Source of the DNA: Hibiscus mutabilis
Lineage: Eukaryota; Streptophyta; Magnoliopsida; Malvales; Malvaceae
Length of the DNA: 64,000 nucleotides
Assembly (NCBI GenBank): GCA_019671005.1
Contig: CM033745.1
Span: 36,873,834-36,937,833, forward strand
Direction of reading: 5' to 3'
The stretch's first letter is position 1, and each line of letters opens with the position of its first letter. Below the pieces are notes generated by a model. The model did no database searches and was not told where the DNA came from. It saw nothing but the letters and a program-made list of their open reading frames with translations. A program made the position numbers and the translations under genes. This document shows, in pieces, positions 22,311-34,700 of the stretch.

Positions 22311-22579
22311 GTATAGCTTCGTGATGGAATACAACTGGCCGCCTGGCCCACATATGATTAAACTTATATAACTGTTTGAAACTTTTTTTTAAATAACAAC
22401 AATTTAGTAACTCAACAAAGATTACATTGTTTTGAAGCAATTCAACATAAAGAATCATTAGGTTTTTAATTAGTCTAGTTATTAGTATGTTTTAGGTCCA
22501 TAATTAAGATTTTAATAATAGTTTTTTAATAAGAATAAAAATTTTAAACTCATCTATAAATAATCCTTATACCAATAAA

Positions 22580-22725
22580 TGGTCCCAATAAAAACAGGAT
22601 GATGGTCATCTTAGAAGATTCGGGTTCAATCACTCTGTCTGCGAGGTGTGTGTATTGTCAAATGGGTTAAGAATATCTGAACAGATACTACCTTGTAATC
22701 GCCTTTAGACTATTCAAAAAAATAA
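22580..22725 (+). mobile_element. SINE-like repeat, copy 2
   Basis: Matches 2059-2207: GATTCGGGTTCAATCACTCT (box-B-like), GCGAGGTGTGTGTATTGTC, GGTTAAGAATATCT, TTTAGACTATTCAAAAAAAT. It lies within the hAT-like part of the composite insertion, so it arrived after that element or was carried with it. Confidence 0.5.
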
Positions 22726-22744
22726 TTCTTATATTGTTAATATG

Positions 22745-23095
22745 GGCCTCTTAGAAATTGGGGTGTTCTTGATACTAAATTCAATTTTTTATAATACTTG
22801 TTATTATGGGTTACCCTTAAAATTCAATTTTTTCCTAATACTTATTATTATGAGTCTAATTTTTTTAATACTTGTTATCAAATGCCCATTTTTTCCTAAT
22901 GCTTGTTATTAAATGTCCAATTTTTTCAATACTTATTATCATATGCCCATTTTTCTTCCAACATTTGTTATTATGGACATACTCTTAAAATTCAATTTTT
23001 TCTTCAATATTTTTTATTAGGGGCTCAATTTTTTCAACACTTGTTATTATGGACATACTCTTAAAATTTATTTATTTTTCTATACTTGTTAGTAG
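22745..23095. repeat. ~40-bp minisatellite (CAATTTTTTC...ACTTGTTATTA)
   Basis: Six to eight degenerate units with AATACTTGTTATTATGGG and CTCTTAAAATTCAATTTTTT cores. Probably the internal repeat of the hAT-like element that starts at 22118. Confidence 0.7.
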
Positions 23096-24175
23096 GGACT
23101 GAGACTTCAATAACAGTCTGCAACCTCAATAGCTGTCGTTATACGACGATAACTGTTCGATTTCATAGGAAATAAAAACTGATATAATCAAGCAAATAAA
23201 TGCAACAGAAAAATTTTCCTACGAAAATTTCTCAAGATCTCATGCAATCATATTAACGAATCACAGGGATAGTTATTAGATTAAATCAATCTTAGATTCT
23301 GTAATCCTGTTGTGATGAAGATGCCTTTCTAAAAGACGACCGTCCTCTACAAGTATCTACACGCGAATGAACGGTGAACGACTGACGGAATGCTAGTTCC
23401 TCTCTATTTCGTAAAAATAGAGTTTTGTGGTTTTGGTGGCTTTCAAAAAACAAGTGATTTAAAACCCTTGGCATACATATATGTAACCCCTTCGACCGGG
23501 CCTAGACGCACGCCCGACCAAACCGAGTGAGCTACATTGAGTTTACCAAAACAAACCCAAAACAATTAACTAAGATTAGGTCCATTTTTTCATTTTATCT
23601 TGTCTAAATGCAACATTATGACCTAAAGTGTACGTGCTGGCAGCGGGTGAAATCTCAATTGAATTGGGCGTCTAATTGACATCCAATTGTGTATACTTGC
23701 AATTTAGGGACTACGGATCAAATTGCAAATCTGGAAAGTTACAAGGACTTAGTTAAAATTTGGGTTACCAATCCTCAATTAATCAAATTACATGCTTGCT
23801 TGCCAATTTCTAGCATAAATCGATCATCCAAACTCATACAATTGCATTCAGGAACATTAGAGACCTAAATGAAAGAACCAAGAACCTCAAGAATCACTAT
23901 AACAGAAATAACTGCAGCCTGTATCGGTACAGGAGCAAGTGTATTGATACACTTTTATAATCTCAAAATCCCAGATTTTAGTAGCTCAAAACTGTACCGA
24001 TACACCTCCTCACATACCGGTACACCTTGCCAAAATACACATACCCGTACTGCTACTGGTACCCGAGTATCGAAATCTAGCCTCAAATTACACAAACCCG
24101 TCTTGGTATAGAGTCGCGCGTACCGATATGCTCAGACCTGTAATGACCAAATTTGCTTGTTTTTCATACAATCAT
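23096..24175. other. LTR-like fragment (chromovirus-type?), left part
   Basis: Non-coding, with TGTAACCCCTTCGACCGGGC at 23481 and paired words CTGTATCGGTACAGG and GTACCGATACACC near 23915-24010. These resemble the GTATCGATAC words of the solo LTR at 30979-33899. Its continuation is 25698-26725, displaced by the solo copia LTR. Confidence 0.35.
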
Positions 24176-25692
24176 TGTTGGAGTATGCCCAAAGACCAAT
24201 CATGAGATGGTTGTAAAAGACATACTTATTTTATCTTGTTTATTAATATAAAGCCATTATTATTATTATTTCAGTTTTACTTTGTGTATCTATAAATAAA
24301 TTGAATTATAATAAAGTCTTTAGAATAATATAGTTATTCTTGAATGTCCTTAGTCAAGAATTATTGTGGGCTTGGACAACAATAATGTATTAAGACTAAT
24401 ATGTAGTTGATTGATGACAAAGTGTTGTCATTGACATGGAGATGTGGAAATCAATACATAAGTATGTGTTAGGGAACAACATACTGGACTAACCCGCTAT
24501 GATCATGTTTATTGGATTATTATGTAACAGTCACAACATTGCTTATGGTGATAACTACATGTATGATCCTCAGACTTGATATCATTATTATTTCAGCATT
24601 GTGAGTGACATATTTTGATACGGTCAAACATGTGTCGTAACTGACTACACTATAAAGACTGATATTGGATATGTCATAATCCATGTAGCGAAATATGGTT
24701 GATCAAGATAGGATTTGTCCCTCCTACATAATAGGAGTAATATCTAGGCCACTTGATTGAGTGAGACTAGAAAATGCATGGACATGCTCGAATAAATTGA
24801 TATGGGATATCATAGTTATTCGTTTATAATAGTCTACTCAAGATATCAAGAAACATTAGATGGACTATACAAGTGTGACTAATCCATGACTTGTGTCCGA
24901 TCTAGATATAAGGACAAAAGGATAAAATACATAAAAGAAGTTAATCACGAAAAAAGGTTAAATTGAACCACGATTTCATGTAACTTAGGTAGCAATGATG
25001 TATAGCTAGATGCCACTCATTGCTTGTAATATTAGAATTGTTCTGGATATTACCGCTAACGTTACATGAACCTACAAGGGTCACACCTTATGATTGAAAC
25101 GAACAAATATCGACTAGATAGCATGTGTACAAACTTGTTGTACACGTAATTAGTGAGAAACCGAAATTGTTATAATTATTGTAATTATGGATAATTTCGT
25201 TTATATATATATATGTTAATATTTGATAAGTTATTGTAATTATCAAATATTATTAGAGTATATATATATATATATATATCTAAAAGAAACCTAATTAAAG
25301 TAGAATTAGATTTTACATATTTAATTATATTCGGATAAATATATTGTATATTTAAAGAATCCGAATTTAATTAGAATTAGGTTTTTAAATGCTATATAAA
25401 GGCATAAGGTATAGCATCCATTTATCCCTCCTTTTTGAAATCCTCTCTAAACAGTTAGAGAAGAGAAAATTTGTTCGTTTTATTCAGATGGACTACGTAG
25501 AGGTTGGAACGCTGCTGTGATGACTCGTATTCGATTTGGATTCTCTTATACTCGTTACGGAATTCCAGATTATTTGAGGTAATGTTTTTCATCATTTATC
25601 ACCCCAAATTCATCCCTTGTACATGGATCACTGGTGGATTATGCCGGATAATTTTTTCGCTGCGCCATAGGATGAACCGGTGTTTCCCTACA
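24176..25692 (+). mobile_element. Solo copia LTR (1517 bp) with TSD ATCAT
   Basis: Starts TGTTGGAGTATGCCCAAAGA and ends GGTGTTTCCCTACA. Exact 5-bp TSD ATCAT at 24171-24175 and 25693-25697. Homologous through its length to the LTR at 26726-28482. A TATA box (GCTATATAAAGGC) is near 25392. No internal region follows, so this is a solo LTR left by recombination. Confidence 0.85.
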
Positions 25693-25697
25693 ATCAT

Positions 25698-26725
25698 GTA
25701 TCTAATCATGCTTTAACAAACCATAAACATGTACACCAATAAACTAAAGATCAAACCATGCCAGAATATCAAAGAAACGTGATCAAATCATTGCAACATA
25801 CTTCAATTATAGGTCTAGAGGCATGCTTCCTAAAAACCAATCCATCCAACGCACTAAACATAAAGCCACATAAAAAACGAACATATAAAGCCTCACACAA
25901 CTCCAAAATAACAATATAAACTTGCACAAATAGGGAGTTTAGCAAATAACCCTCCTAAACAACAATGAACCTCATTGCCTTTATTACTACTAGTCTAGTT
26001 CAAAAACCATACTTTCAAATAGTTCAACTCCTTGGATTCCCCTTCACTTTCTCGTTGCCTCCAACTCTTAATTCTCTGTATTAATGGACAAAGAAAGCGT
26101 AAGCACACTAGGCTTAGTGAGGAGTGCTAAAAAACAACCACCATCAATGCAATTAAAACCAGTTATCAAAACCACTTTGAAAATCTCATTTTAAACATCT
26201 TTCAAACATCATGCCTTACAAATCATGCACTTAACATTTCCAAAAATATGCATATTAAACCGTATGCAACATGTATCAAGGATTAACAATAAAATCCCCA
26301 TTTGCAATCCCCTAATTTAAGCTTTCCCATGCATAACAACCCATGTGCAAAGCTTAAAGAGTAAGCATGTATAAACCAACAATATACAACATAATCCATC
26401 AACATGATACATTATCAATTATATTGGCTTTCAAGTGATCATAAACCAAGTTCCACTTTACAAAATATTATATCACATATACGGATTCAACAAGTGTCCT
26501 CTCAACACTTCATACAATCTCAACCGGAATTAAGATACGATCACAACCGGGTACCATTACAACCCAATCATCGGCTAGATGTATAAACCACTAACGAGAG
26601 TTTTCAGTACCATATAACCCCTCGACCGTTAGGGTACTCGTGGTGGATTATTGGTACACATAAACTCTTCACACCTGATGCGACTTTTTATAGTGCACTA
26701 TTAATCTTATGGTCGGCCAACTATA
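25698..26725. other. LTR-like fragment, right part
   Basis: Continuation of 23096-24175 after removal of the solo LTR. Non-coding; GTACTCGTGGTGGATTATTG near 26635 is typical LTR-terminal sequence. Truncated by the copia element at 26726. Confidence 0.35.
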
Positions 26726-28482
26726 TGTTAGAGTATGCCCAAAGACCAATCATAAGATGATTGTAAATGACATTTGTTTTTACCTTGTTTATTCATAAAG
26801 AGGTATTGCCATTATTATTTTTAGTTATAATTCTGCATGCATAAATAAACTGAATTATAATAAAGTCCTTAGAATAATATGGTTATTCTTAAATGTCTTT
26901 AGTCGAGTATTATTGTGGGAATGGACAACAATAATGCATTAAGACTAATATTTAGTTGATTGATGACAAAGTGTTGTCATTGACATGAAGATGTCAAAAT
27001 CAATACATAAGTATGTGTTAGAGAATGACATACTGGACTGACCCGGTATGAGCATGTTTCTTGGATTATTATGTGACAGTTACAACATTGCTCAAAGTGA
27101 TAACTACATGTATGATCCTCAAACTTGAGATCATCATTATTTCAACATTGTGAGTGTCATATTCTAATACAACCAAATGTGTGTCGTAACTGACTACACT
27201 ATAAAGACTGATATTGGATATGTCACAATCTATGTAGTGGGATATGGTTGATCAAAATAGCATTTGTCCCTCTTACATAATAGGATTACCACATGCCGCT
27301 TGATTGAGTGAGACTAGAAATGTATGGTCATGCTCAAATAAATTGATATGAGATATCATAGTTATTCATTTATAATAGTCTACTCAAGATATCAAGAGAT
27401 ATTAGATGGACTATACAAGTGTGACTATTTCATGGCTTGTGTCCAATCTAGATATAAAGGATAAAAGGATGTAATACATGAAAAAGAGTTCACGAAAAAG
27501 TTATGTCGAATCATGATTTCTTGTAACTTAGGTGACAATGGCATATTGCTAGATATCACTTATTGTTTGTAATATTAGAAATCTTTTGATATTTACTACT
27601 AACGTTATATGAACCTATAAGGTCACACCGACGGTTGAAATGAGCATATATTATACAAATTAATATGTATAAATTTTTTGTACACGAATTTGGTTAAATT
27701 AATATATATTTGATATATATATATAATTTAACTATTAGATAAATATTAAAAGAAAATAATTATTATAATTATGACTCTTTTAATATATAAATAATATAAT
27801 TTGATTTAAATTAATATATATATATATATTAAAATCCTAATTAAAGTTGAATTGGGATTATATATATATATATATATATATTGAAATCCTAATTAGTTGA
27901 ATTGAGATTGTATATATTAATATATATTGAAATCCTAATTAAGGTTGATTTGGGATTATATATATTTAATATAATATATTGAAATCCTAATTAAAGTTGA
28001 ATTGAGATTATATATATTTAATAAATATATATTGAAATACTAATTAAATTGAATTGAGATTATATATATTTAATATATATATTTAAATCCTAATTAAAGT
28101 TAAATTAGGATTATATATATTAATATATATATTGAAATCCTAATATGAGTTGAATTAGGATTTCAAAGGCTATATAAAGGCATGAGAGATCTAGCAGTCA
28201 TTAATGCTTTTGGAAAAACCCTTTAAATAGTTTAGAGAGTTTTATATGCTCGTTTCAACTAGGTGAGCTATGTAGAGGTCGGAGTATTATCGTTGCGGCT
28301 TAGGAATTGACATCGTGGAATCGTGATTAGATATTTATCTCCTCCAAATTCAGAATTCCAGATTTTAAATAGGTAATTCTTCACTCTTATTCACCCTGAT
28401 TCGTTCCTCGTACCTGAATCTCTGGTGGTAATCGCCGAATAATTTTTTTGCTGCGCCATGGGGTTTACGTTGTGACCCAACT
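26726..28482 (+). repeat. 5' LTR of a truncated Ty1/copia element (1757 bp)
   Basis: Starts TGTTAGAGTATGCCCAAAGA; aligns to the solo LTR at 24176-25692 and has the same TATA box (GGCTATATAAAGGCATG, about 28171). It is about 240 bp longer because of an AT-rich tandem array at 27690-28160. It ends ACCCAACT, where the last base of the usual CA is changed, and is followed by the PBS. No 3' LTR partner is in the window. Confidence 0.82.
27690..28160. repeat. ~60-bp AT-rich tandem array inside the copia LTR
   Basis: About seven units of TTGAAATCCTAATTAAAGTT plus GAATTGAGATTATATATAT. The homologous solo LTR has only one or two such units. Confidence 0.85.
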
Positions 28483-28483
28483 G

Positions 28484-28495
28484 TGGTATCAAAGT
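28484..28495 (+). other. Primer-binding site of the copia element
   Basis: TGGTATCAAAGT starts one base after the LTR and matches the initiator tRNA-Met PBS (TGGTATCAGAGC) except near its 3' end. Confidence 0.8.
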
Positions 28496-29949
28496 CACTT
28501 GTACAATACAGATTCGAGTTTTAATTACTTGGGTGATGTAATCGTATAAGATAAATGTTTTTTTTGATTTTTTAGCAAATATATGATATTTGTATGAGCA
28601 AATCGATTCAATCACGGTTAATCTGTTAATCTAGTTAAAAGATATTTCTAAGATCGATGATTAAGAGTTAATCACCAGGATCTTTGTCGATAGGATTTGA
28701 AATATTATATGTTAATTGTTAACATACACGGGTTATAGTTATATATTAGACTAATGGTTAGTCTATAGATTTCGTGCGAGAAAGTAACAAGAGTTGTTTC
28801 AGTAAAAACCTCGTTTTAAAATCTTCAAAAACATGATAATGTTGATAAAAGTTATCTAATCGTGAGATTTTTACATAGAAATTAAGATGCTAATCTTTAA
28901 AAAATTTCCCCTGCTGACTGGGTAGCGGCACCATCGCCAGCAGCTGCAAGGGGCTTTTCCCCTTGACCCATGCGTAGGAACAATCTGGTAAGACCTTAAT
29001 AACAAACCGTGTCGTTATTATGTTTGATATGCACGATGTTTGGAATGCATGGTTATAGCCCAATATCCCCTTTAGTTTTATTTATAAGGTTTTATAAATG
29101 CGACATGCATGTCATACCTTTCTCTACTTCTATTGTAATTCTCTTCTCATCTTACTCTATCGTATGTAAAATGTGTTTCTGAAATTGTAATCTATACGAA
29201 GAAGCATGGACCAGAGGAACATAAGTGTGGTCCGACAGAAAGATGCTTGATAAGTATTTTTATCCTTAGAATAATTTGGTTCTCCCATTGGCTTGGGATG
29301 AGCCACCTTATGATATGGGCTATAACTATTGCATTCATATTTATTGCTTTTCATGTATGTGATAAAATGAATGTATGAGACGCATGCTAGTTAATTGATA
29401 AGATCAAATGTTAAATGGTGAGATAATATTCACAAAACCCCCTAAGAAAATATTAAGTCTTTTATTTCTTCCCAATATTAACCCTCGTTAAAGTCTAGAT
29501 CGATACAATGTAGGTTTTGCTAAAGCGAGGTACTTGTATCTATCTTGGCCAAACGAGAAGAATAAGTAAGTGATATTCGTTGGTTGTAATATTGGTTAAA
29601 GACTTAACTAGGTTACTCTAATAGGATTAGAAACCTAAAGGATATTATTTGGATAATCATAAGATGATTATAAACAAAAGTTGTTCACCAAATGAAGGAG
29701 TTACATGAGATGTAATTAGAAAATGTTGTTTACCTAGATAAATCATAATCTTAAGAGAAAAGTCAAAGCCAACTTAAGAGAATGTGAATTTTGGATCCTT
29801 ACCCACTAGAAAAACTTTACAGAAAGTATTTTTGATATGAATATTTGAGGGTTATTAATTTTAATAAAAGTAGTGGGAATATAAAGTTCATTTATAATCA
29901 AACTTGGTAAACATACTAAAAATTCATATTTTATTGTTGTAGACTTATT
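28496..29949 (+). other. Degenerate leader/gag region of the copia element
   Basis: Expected place of gag. No intact frame or clear gag motif is seen; frames are broken throughout. Confidence 0.45.
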
Positions 29950-30978
29950 ATGGCAAATACAAAATTGTTATTATTGCGATCGATCCATAAGAAGGACAAG
30001 TTGAACGATGTGAACTTCCTTGACATGTCATTGAAAGAAAAAAAATTCATTGTAATAAGACATGTAACTAGAAGAAGGATTGCCTCATTTACCTCAAAAA
30101 AGTCAAGAAGGCAAATGAAAGCAGAGCGTCTGCCTTAAATATTTATGTTATTGATATTAATTTATCAACGCCTACTTTTTGGGTAATGGATACCGATTGT
30201 GGTTCTCATATTTTTACATTTTTACAAAGGCTACAAAAAAAGTAGAAATCTGAGAAAAGAAAATGTGGACCTACAGGTTGGTAATAGAGCAAGAGTTGCT
30301 ACATTAGCTATAGGAACACATACTTTATCATTGCCTAGTGAACTTAATTTATGTTTAAAGGATTGTTATTTTGTGCCTAGTTTGACTAAAAATAGCATTT
30401 TAATTTATTATTTAGAAAAGATTGTTTTTGAGATAATTATTAAGAATAATTGTTGTTTTTTATCCCGATAATGTTTTCTATGGTGTGGCACAATTAATAA
30501 ACAACCTCTATTGTTTTGATCAAGAGAATTCCATTTACAACATACATACGAAAAGATCAAAAACAAATGACTCTAATAAAACTTATATTTGGCATTGTTG
30601 CTTGGGTCACATAAGTGAAAAACGCATTTCAAAACTTCATAAAGATGGAATTTTGGTTTTATTTGTTTTTGAACAATTTAATGTATGCGAGCCTTGCTTA
30701 CTGGGAAAGATGAACAAAGCTCATTTTAATGGTAAAAGTGAACGAGCGATTTATTGGGATTAATACATAGTGATGTATGTGGACCAATGAATACATAAGC
30801 CAGAAGGGGGGTTTCAATACTTCATTACTTTCACAGATGACTTCAGTAGATATGAGTACATTTACCTAAAAACATCATAAATTTGAAGCCTTTAAAAAGT
30901 TCAAGGAATTTAAAAATAAAGTACAAAACCAACTAAGAAAAAACATTAAGGCTCTTTGATCAGATCGATGTGGAGAAC
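29950..30978 (+). pseudogene. Ty1/copia gag-pol remnant: protease to integrase start
   Basis: The translation, spread over three frames, gives SRRQMKAERLP, a protease site DTDCGSH (DTGCGSH in active relatives), VDLQVGNRARVATLAIGTHT, CYFVPSLTKN, then the GAG-pre-integrase zinc region WHCCLGHISEKRISKLHKDG with CEPCLLGKMNKAHFNGKSER and the integrase beginning GGFQYFITFTDDFSRY. Pre-integrase His and Cys residues (H...H...C..C) are kept. Several stops and frameshifts disable it. The frame is then cut by a 2.9-kb solo LTR and resumes at 33905. Confidence 0.85.
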
Positions 30979-33899
30979 TGTAACACCTCAAAAATTAGTC
31001 TAGTCGAAATCGGGTTCCCGCGATCGAAAACCCTATACCAAAAAGTCTAAATATTGCATTGGAATTGATTAAGATGTTAATTTCATAGATAATGGACCTT
31101 GATTTAGGCAATTCCTAGTTAAGGAATTTATTGAAACAATTGTGTATTGAAATTGAAGCTAAGTGTGTCAATACGGTAGGACCCGTATTGGCACAGTCTG
31201 ACAGTTTTTAACTAACTTAATGAACCTTGGCTAACCATATCGATACGGCCATAGGCGTATCGGTACGAGTGTCTGTTAAAATCTATTTTAGTGACCAAAT
31301 TGTAAAGACTAAATGTGGGATGACAAAAGTATAAATTTTGGAAAGTTAAAGGGTTAATCTTGTGATTAACCCCTCCTTGAGCTTAGTCATCCCTACGTGG
31401 AATGTTCTAATACAATTCCTTCAATTAAAGGAAAGGTTTCGGCATTGGAAACAATAAGAAATAAAGAAAATAAAGGAAGGACACTTACCGATTGGATAAA
31501 CATTATAGTTACCTTCATCCTCTTCCTTTAGCAAATTAAGCACACACCTCTATTGTTAGTTGTGGTAAGCTTAAGCTTTCTTAAAATAGTTGGTGTCATC
31601 AAATAACTATCCATTGATTAAGTAGAAACCCTTAATTTATTATCGTTCCCATGGACTATTGAATGTCTAGATTCAAGTAGTAACTTTCAAGTTAAATCCC
31701 TTACTTTTTAAAGTTTCGATTTATGAATCTATCTAATAGCTAATGGCTATTTTAAGCTTAGAAGTGAATATTGACATTGTTAATTGATTGTAACAATCTC
31801 CTATTGATTTCCCCTAGCTCAAGAATTGGAGAAAGTTAACCCATCATCTCCAACAAAAGCTAGGAATAAAAGAATTACAATCTGAGAACTGTAAGAGCTT
31901 CGGAAGCAAGGTGAGTGTAGTCGAAGTTTTGAGAGTTAGCCAGGTGCCATCTCGAATCATTGATTATTGATTTGATAATCATTATATTGGAGGACTTTGC
32001 ATAAAACATTATCAAAAGCCATAATTGGTAAGTAAGGGTAAGTATTTCCTTGAAACCATGTCCGAAACATCATATTCATTGCCATTGAAATCATTGAATC
32101 ATTGTTACATGGAGTTATTGAGTATTGAACATTGAATATTGCATATTGCTATTGAAACATTGATATATGCCTATTGCTATTGAATTTCCGTATTGAAACA
32201 TTGCTATTGAATCATTGTTATTGAAATACCGTTATAGAACTATTGATATTAAACCTTGGATTCGAGAGTATTGGATACAATTGACATGCCATAGAATTCA
32301 TGAGCTCATTGGTATGAGTAGGCTACGGCCTTTATTGTGGTACGACGGATGGATGTTGTTGTGTTTTGGTCATATTGGTGCGGTGGAGGGATTGGCTAGA
32401 CCATTATTGACTTTTGTGCAGAGGTGGAATTCGTGTATTCATATATCGTATATCAATCCAAGGAGAACATTGATTATTGTTATTTGTCGTTGTTATGAGT
32501 TATTGCTACTGAGTATTGATGCCATGTTAATTATTGTTATTAATGAATATGGATACGAAATACATGTTCATGTCATAATGCCATTGATGATATTGAAGCA
32601 TACTACATATTGATCATTGTCATTGAGTAGTGATATTGCATAGTTCCCTATTGAAATACATGTTCACGTTGTTGCTATTATTGAAAGTATTGAAGCATGT
32701 TAAAATTGCATACTATGCTCATTCATTGTTTGTGGCTACCTCACTTAGACTATATGAGTCTAATGCATTCATCTTCCATACATTTCAGGTTAAAAGGTAT
32801 ATCGGTTCGAGATCAGAGCTAGTTGGGAGTTTGACAAGTCACTACGAGCCTAAAGTAATGTATTTTGTCCCTATGAACTCCTAGAATAGTGGCCAAGTAG
32901 TTAAACTACTTGTTTATGGTCCTTTGGTTATGTGTGTATTGGCTATGTTGTGTAAAGGTCTTAGAGGCCCTAAATGGCATTTTGGTTTGTTTAAAAATGG
33001 CTTAATGTGCATGTGGCCTAAAAAGGTGAAAACATAGCTAATGGATTCGAATGACTATAAAATTTGACATGCTAATAGATTAAATGGTTTTAAACTTGCT
33101 AGTAAAGTTTCATTGCATTTGAACATCGTTTAATAGGTTAATTTGAATAAAAACTAGATAAAATCTGTCATTATAGCGCAAAGCGTATCGATACTTCTTA
33201 GTGCGTATCGATACAAGTATGAATAATTGGACTTAGTAAACAAGGCGTATCAATACTGCACAGTGCGTATCGATACAGGTTTTGGTCACTGGAATCTAGA
33301 AAAATTAAAGGTATCGGTACGGTCTTAGGGTGTATCGATACGAGTTAATATGGCAAACTCGTACCAATACGGCCCCTAGCTGTATCAATACGAGTCTATA
33401 TCTTTTGAATCTGAAATTCTTAAATTATTCTTAGTGTATCGATACGGCCTCCGAAGTATTGATATGGTGGCATGTAAATCTGTTATAAGTGTTATGAAAC
33501 AGCTTTTGAGACATTGCAAAATAGTCATTGAATGTTATAGACCTTAATTGAAAGGGGAATTGAACTCTAATTAACATGAAATTTTTACAATTGTTGTTTA
33601 TAGGTTGAATTTCATTGTGGTAAGAATAATTTCAGAAAAGGACCTCTAGAACGCTGAAATTATAGTTTAGTCCCCAAATCTTGTGTAAGTCTGAAATTAG
33701 CCCTAATTGGATAATCACAATTTCGTATTGGATTAATTGAATTTATTGTACGGTTAGGTATTGTTTTGTATTGTTTGCTAAGCGTGACTGCATCTAAAAT
33801 GTTGACCACTGTTGGTAATTATCGCACCGTTCACCGCATCGTTCACCGGTAACACTCTCCAACCCGGTTCTTGACTAGGCCAGAAAGAGGGGTGTTACA
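30979..33899. mobile_element. 2.9-kb solo LTR (TGTAACACC...GGTGTTACA) inserted in copia pol
   Basis: Starts TGTAACACCTC and ends GAGGGGTGTTACA. Flanks AGAAC (30974-30978) and AGAAT (33900-33904) form a 5-bp TSD with one mismatch, and the copia integrase frame continues across. These termini are typical of Tekay/Del-type chromovirus LTRs; that lineage is an inference. Inside are degenerate TATTGAA repeats (31990-32660) and a GTATCGATAC cluster (33175-33480). Open frames at 32215-32884 are LTR sequence, not genes. Confidence 0.75.
33175..33480. repeat. Cluster of GTATCGATAC palindromic words in the solo LTR
   Basis: At least eight exact or one-off copies of the self-complementary decamer GTATCGATAC (for example GCGTATCGATACTTC, GTGCGTATCGATACAAG, GGTGTATCGATACGAG), spaced 20-60 bp. 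Confidence 0.8.
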
Positions 33900-33904
33900 A
33901 GAAT

Positions 33905-34310
33905 AATTAAGTTTAGAGTTTGGTGACCTTATTAAGGAATATGAGATTGTGTCACAACTTATACCTCATGGTACTCTACAATAGAAAGGAGTGAACATTG
34001 TTGGATATAGTTCAATCAATGATGAGTTACGCTGATCTTCTAGTTTCTTTTTGGGGACATATGCTAGAAACATCTTCTTTCACACTAAATCGTGTTCCAT
34101 CTAAATCAGTTCAAAATACATCATATAAGATATGGACTGGAAACGTCATAGTATGTCTTTTATGAAAATTTGGGGATCCAAAGCTTATGTTAAACATCAA
34201 ATGTCTACAAAGCTCGAACCTAAATCTCATAAATGTAATTTTGTAGGTTATCCTAAAGAAATTAAAGGATATTATTTCTTCAATCCTACCAAGAACAAAG
34301 TCTCAAAAAT
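33905..34310 (+). pseudogene. Ty1/copia integrase C-terminal remnant
   Basis: Continuation of the copia pol: IVSQLIPHGT, then SFFLGTYARN, MSFMKIWGSKAYVKHQMSTK, KSHKCNFVGYPKE and KGYYFFNPTKNKV, the conserved block between integrase and reverse transcriptase. Multiple stops. The sequence then meets the PPR piece within 20 bp, so reverse transcriptase, RNase H and the 3' LTR are missing. Confidence 0.82.
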
Positions 34311-34317
34311 GGGCTTA

Positions 34318-34700
34318 AATCGCACCATGATAAACCATGCCCTCTAGAAGCTTAAACCCTTCTTCTAATTCACCATTTCTAACAAATTTACACAGTTGAT
34401 TATTGCTATCGGATTCCTCAAAGCCACGGGCAGAACTCAATGAACTAGAAAAAACATGATCATTGCCAAAATCCCCTTGAACGTACCATAGAAGCTTGGA
34501 AAAAGCAAGCACCTTACTTCGCCTTCACATTTGTAAGTGTACAGATTTACAGCCTATAGAAGCTTTCACATGACTAAAATTGGTAACCGATTTAGCCTTA
34601 ACCCCCCTAAGAAAGTAGAAAAAGACTTCGTGGGCATGGTTCACATATAGTATCATATCTAAAGGTGATGGAGGGTTAGAGTTTTCAAGGTTCGTCAAGC
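34318..34700 (-). pseudogene. PPR protein pseudogene, upstream piece
   Basis: On the minus strand the translation gives KSVHLQM, a stop, RRSKVLAFSKLLW, FSSSLSSARGFEESDSNNQL and FVRNGELEEGFKLLEGMVYH ending GAI. ESNNxLxKxVRNGELEEGFK.LE.MVYHG directly precedes the first PDII PPR repeat in At1g09900-type proteins, which is what the piece at 21847-22117 begins with. The two pieces are therefore parts of one former gene. A TGA interrupts the frame near 34530 (ATG TGA AGG CGA). Confidence 0.8.

Larger units (their letters stand above)
22110..34325. mobile_element. 12.2-kb composite insertion splitting the PPR gene
   Basis: The PPR pieces join at this interval. The base runs AATCTCAC (22110-22117) and AATCGCAC (34318-34325) are both part of the PPR reading frame (complement GTGAGATT / GTGCGATT) and look like an 8-bp TSD with one mismatch. 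The left end starts CAGGGCCGTCTCTAAGCCCA, a typical plant hAT-like terminus; the right end (complement TAAGCCCATTTTTGAG) shares TAAGCCCA but lacks the first 12 bases. Inside are a SINE, two copia LTRs, copia pol fragments, chromovirus-like LTR pieces and a 2.9-kb solo LTR, so the interval grew by nested insertions and lost internal parts. Confidence 0.6.

Noticed and set aside
24176..28482. The two copia LTRs as a pair flanking a 1-kb element
   Set aside because: Each has its own flanks, the first has a perfect TSD, and the sequence between them continues the host sequence left of the first; they are independent insertions.
32215..32884. 132- and 84-codon ORFs
   Set aside because: They lie wholly inside the 2.9-kb solo LTR and consist of degenerate TATTGAA repeats.
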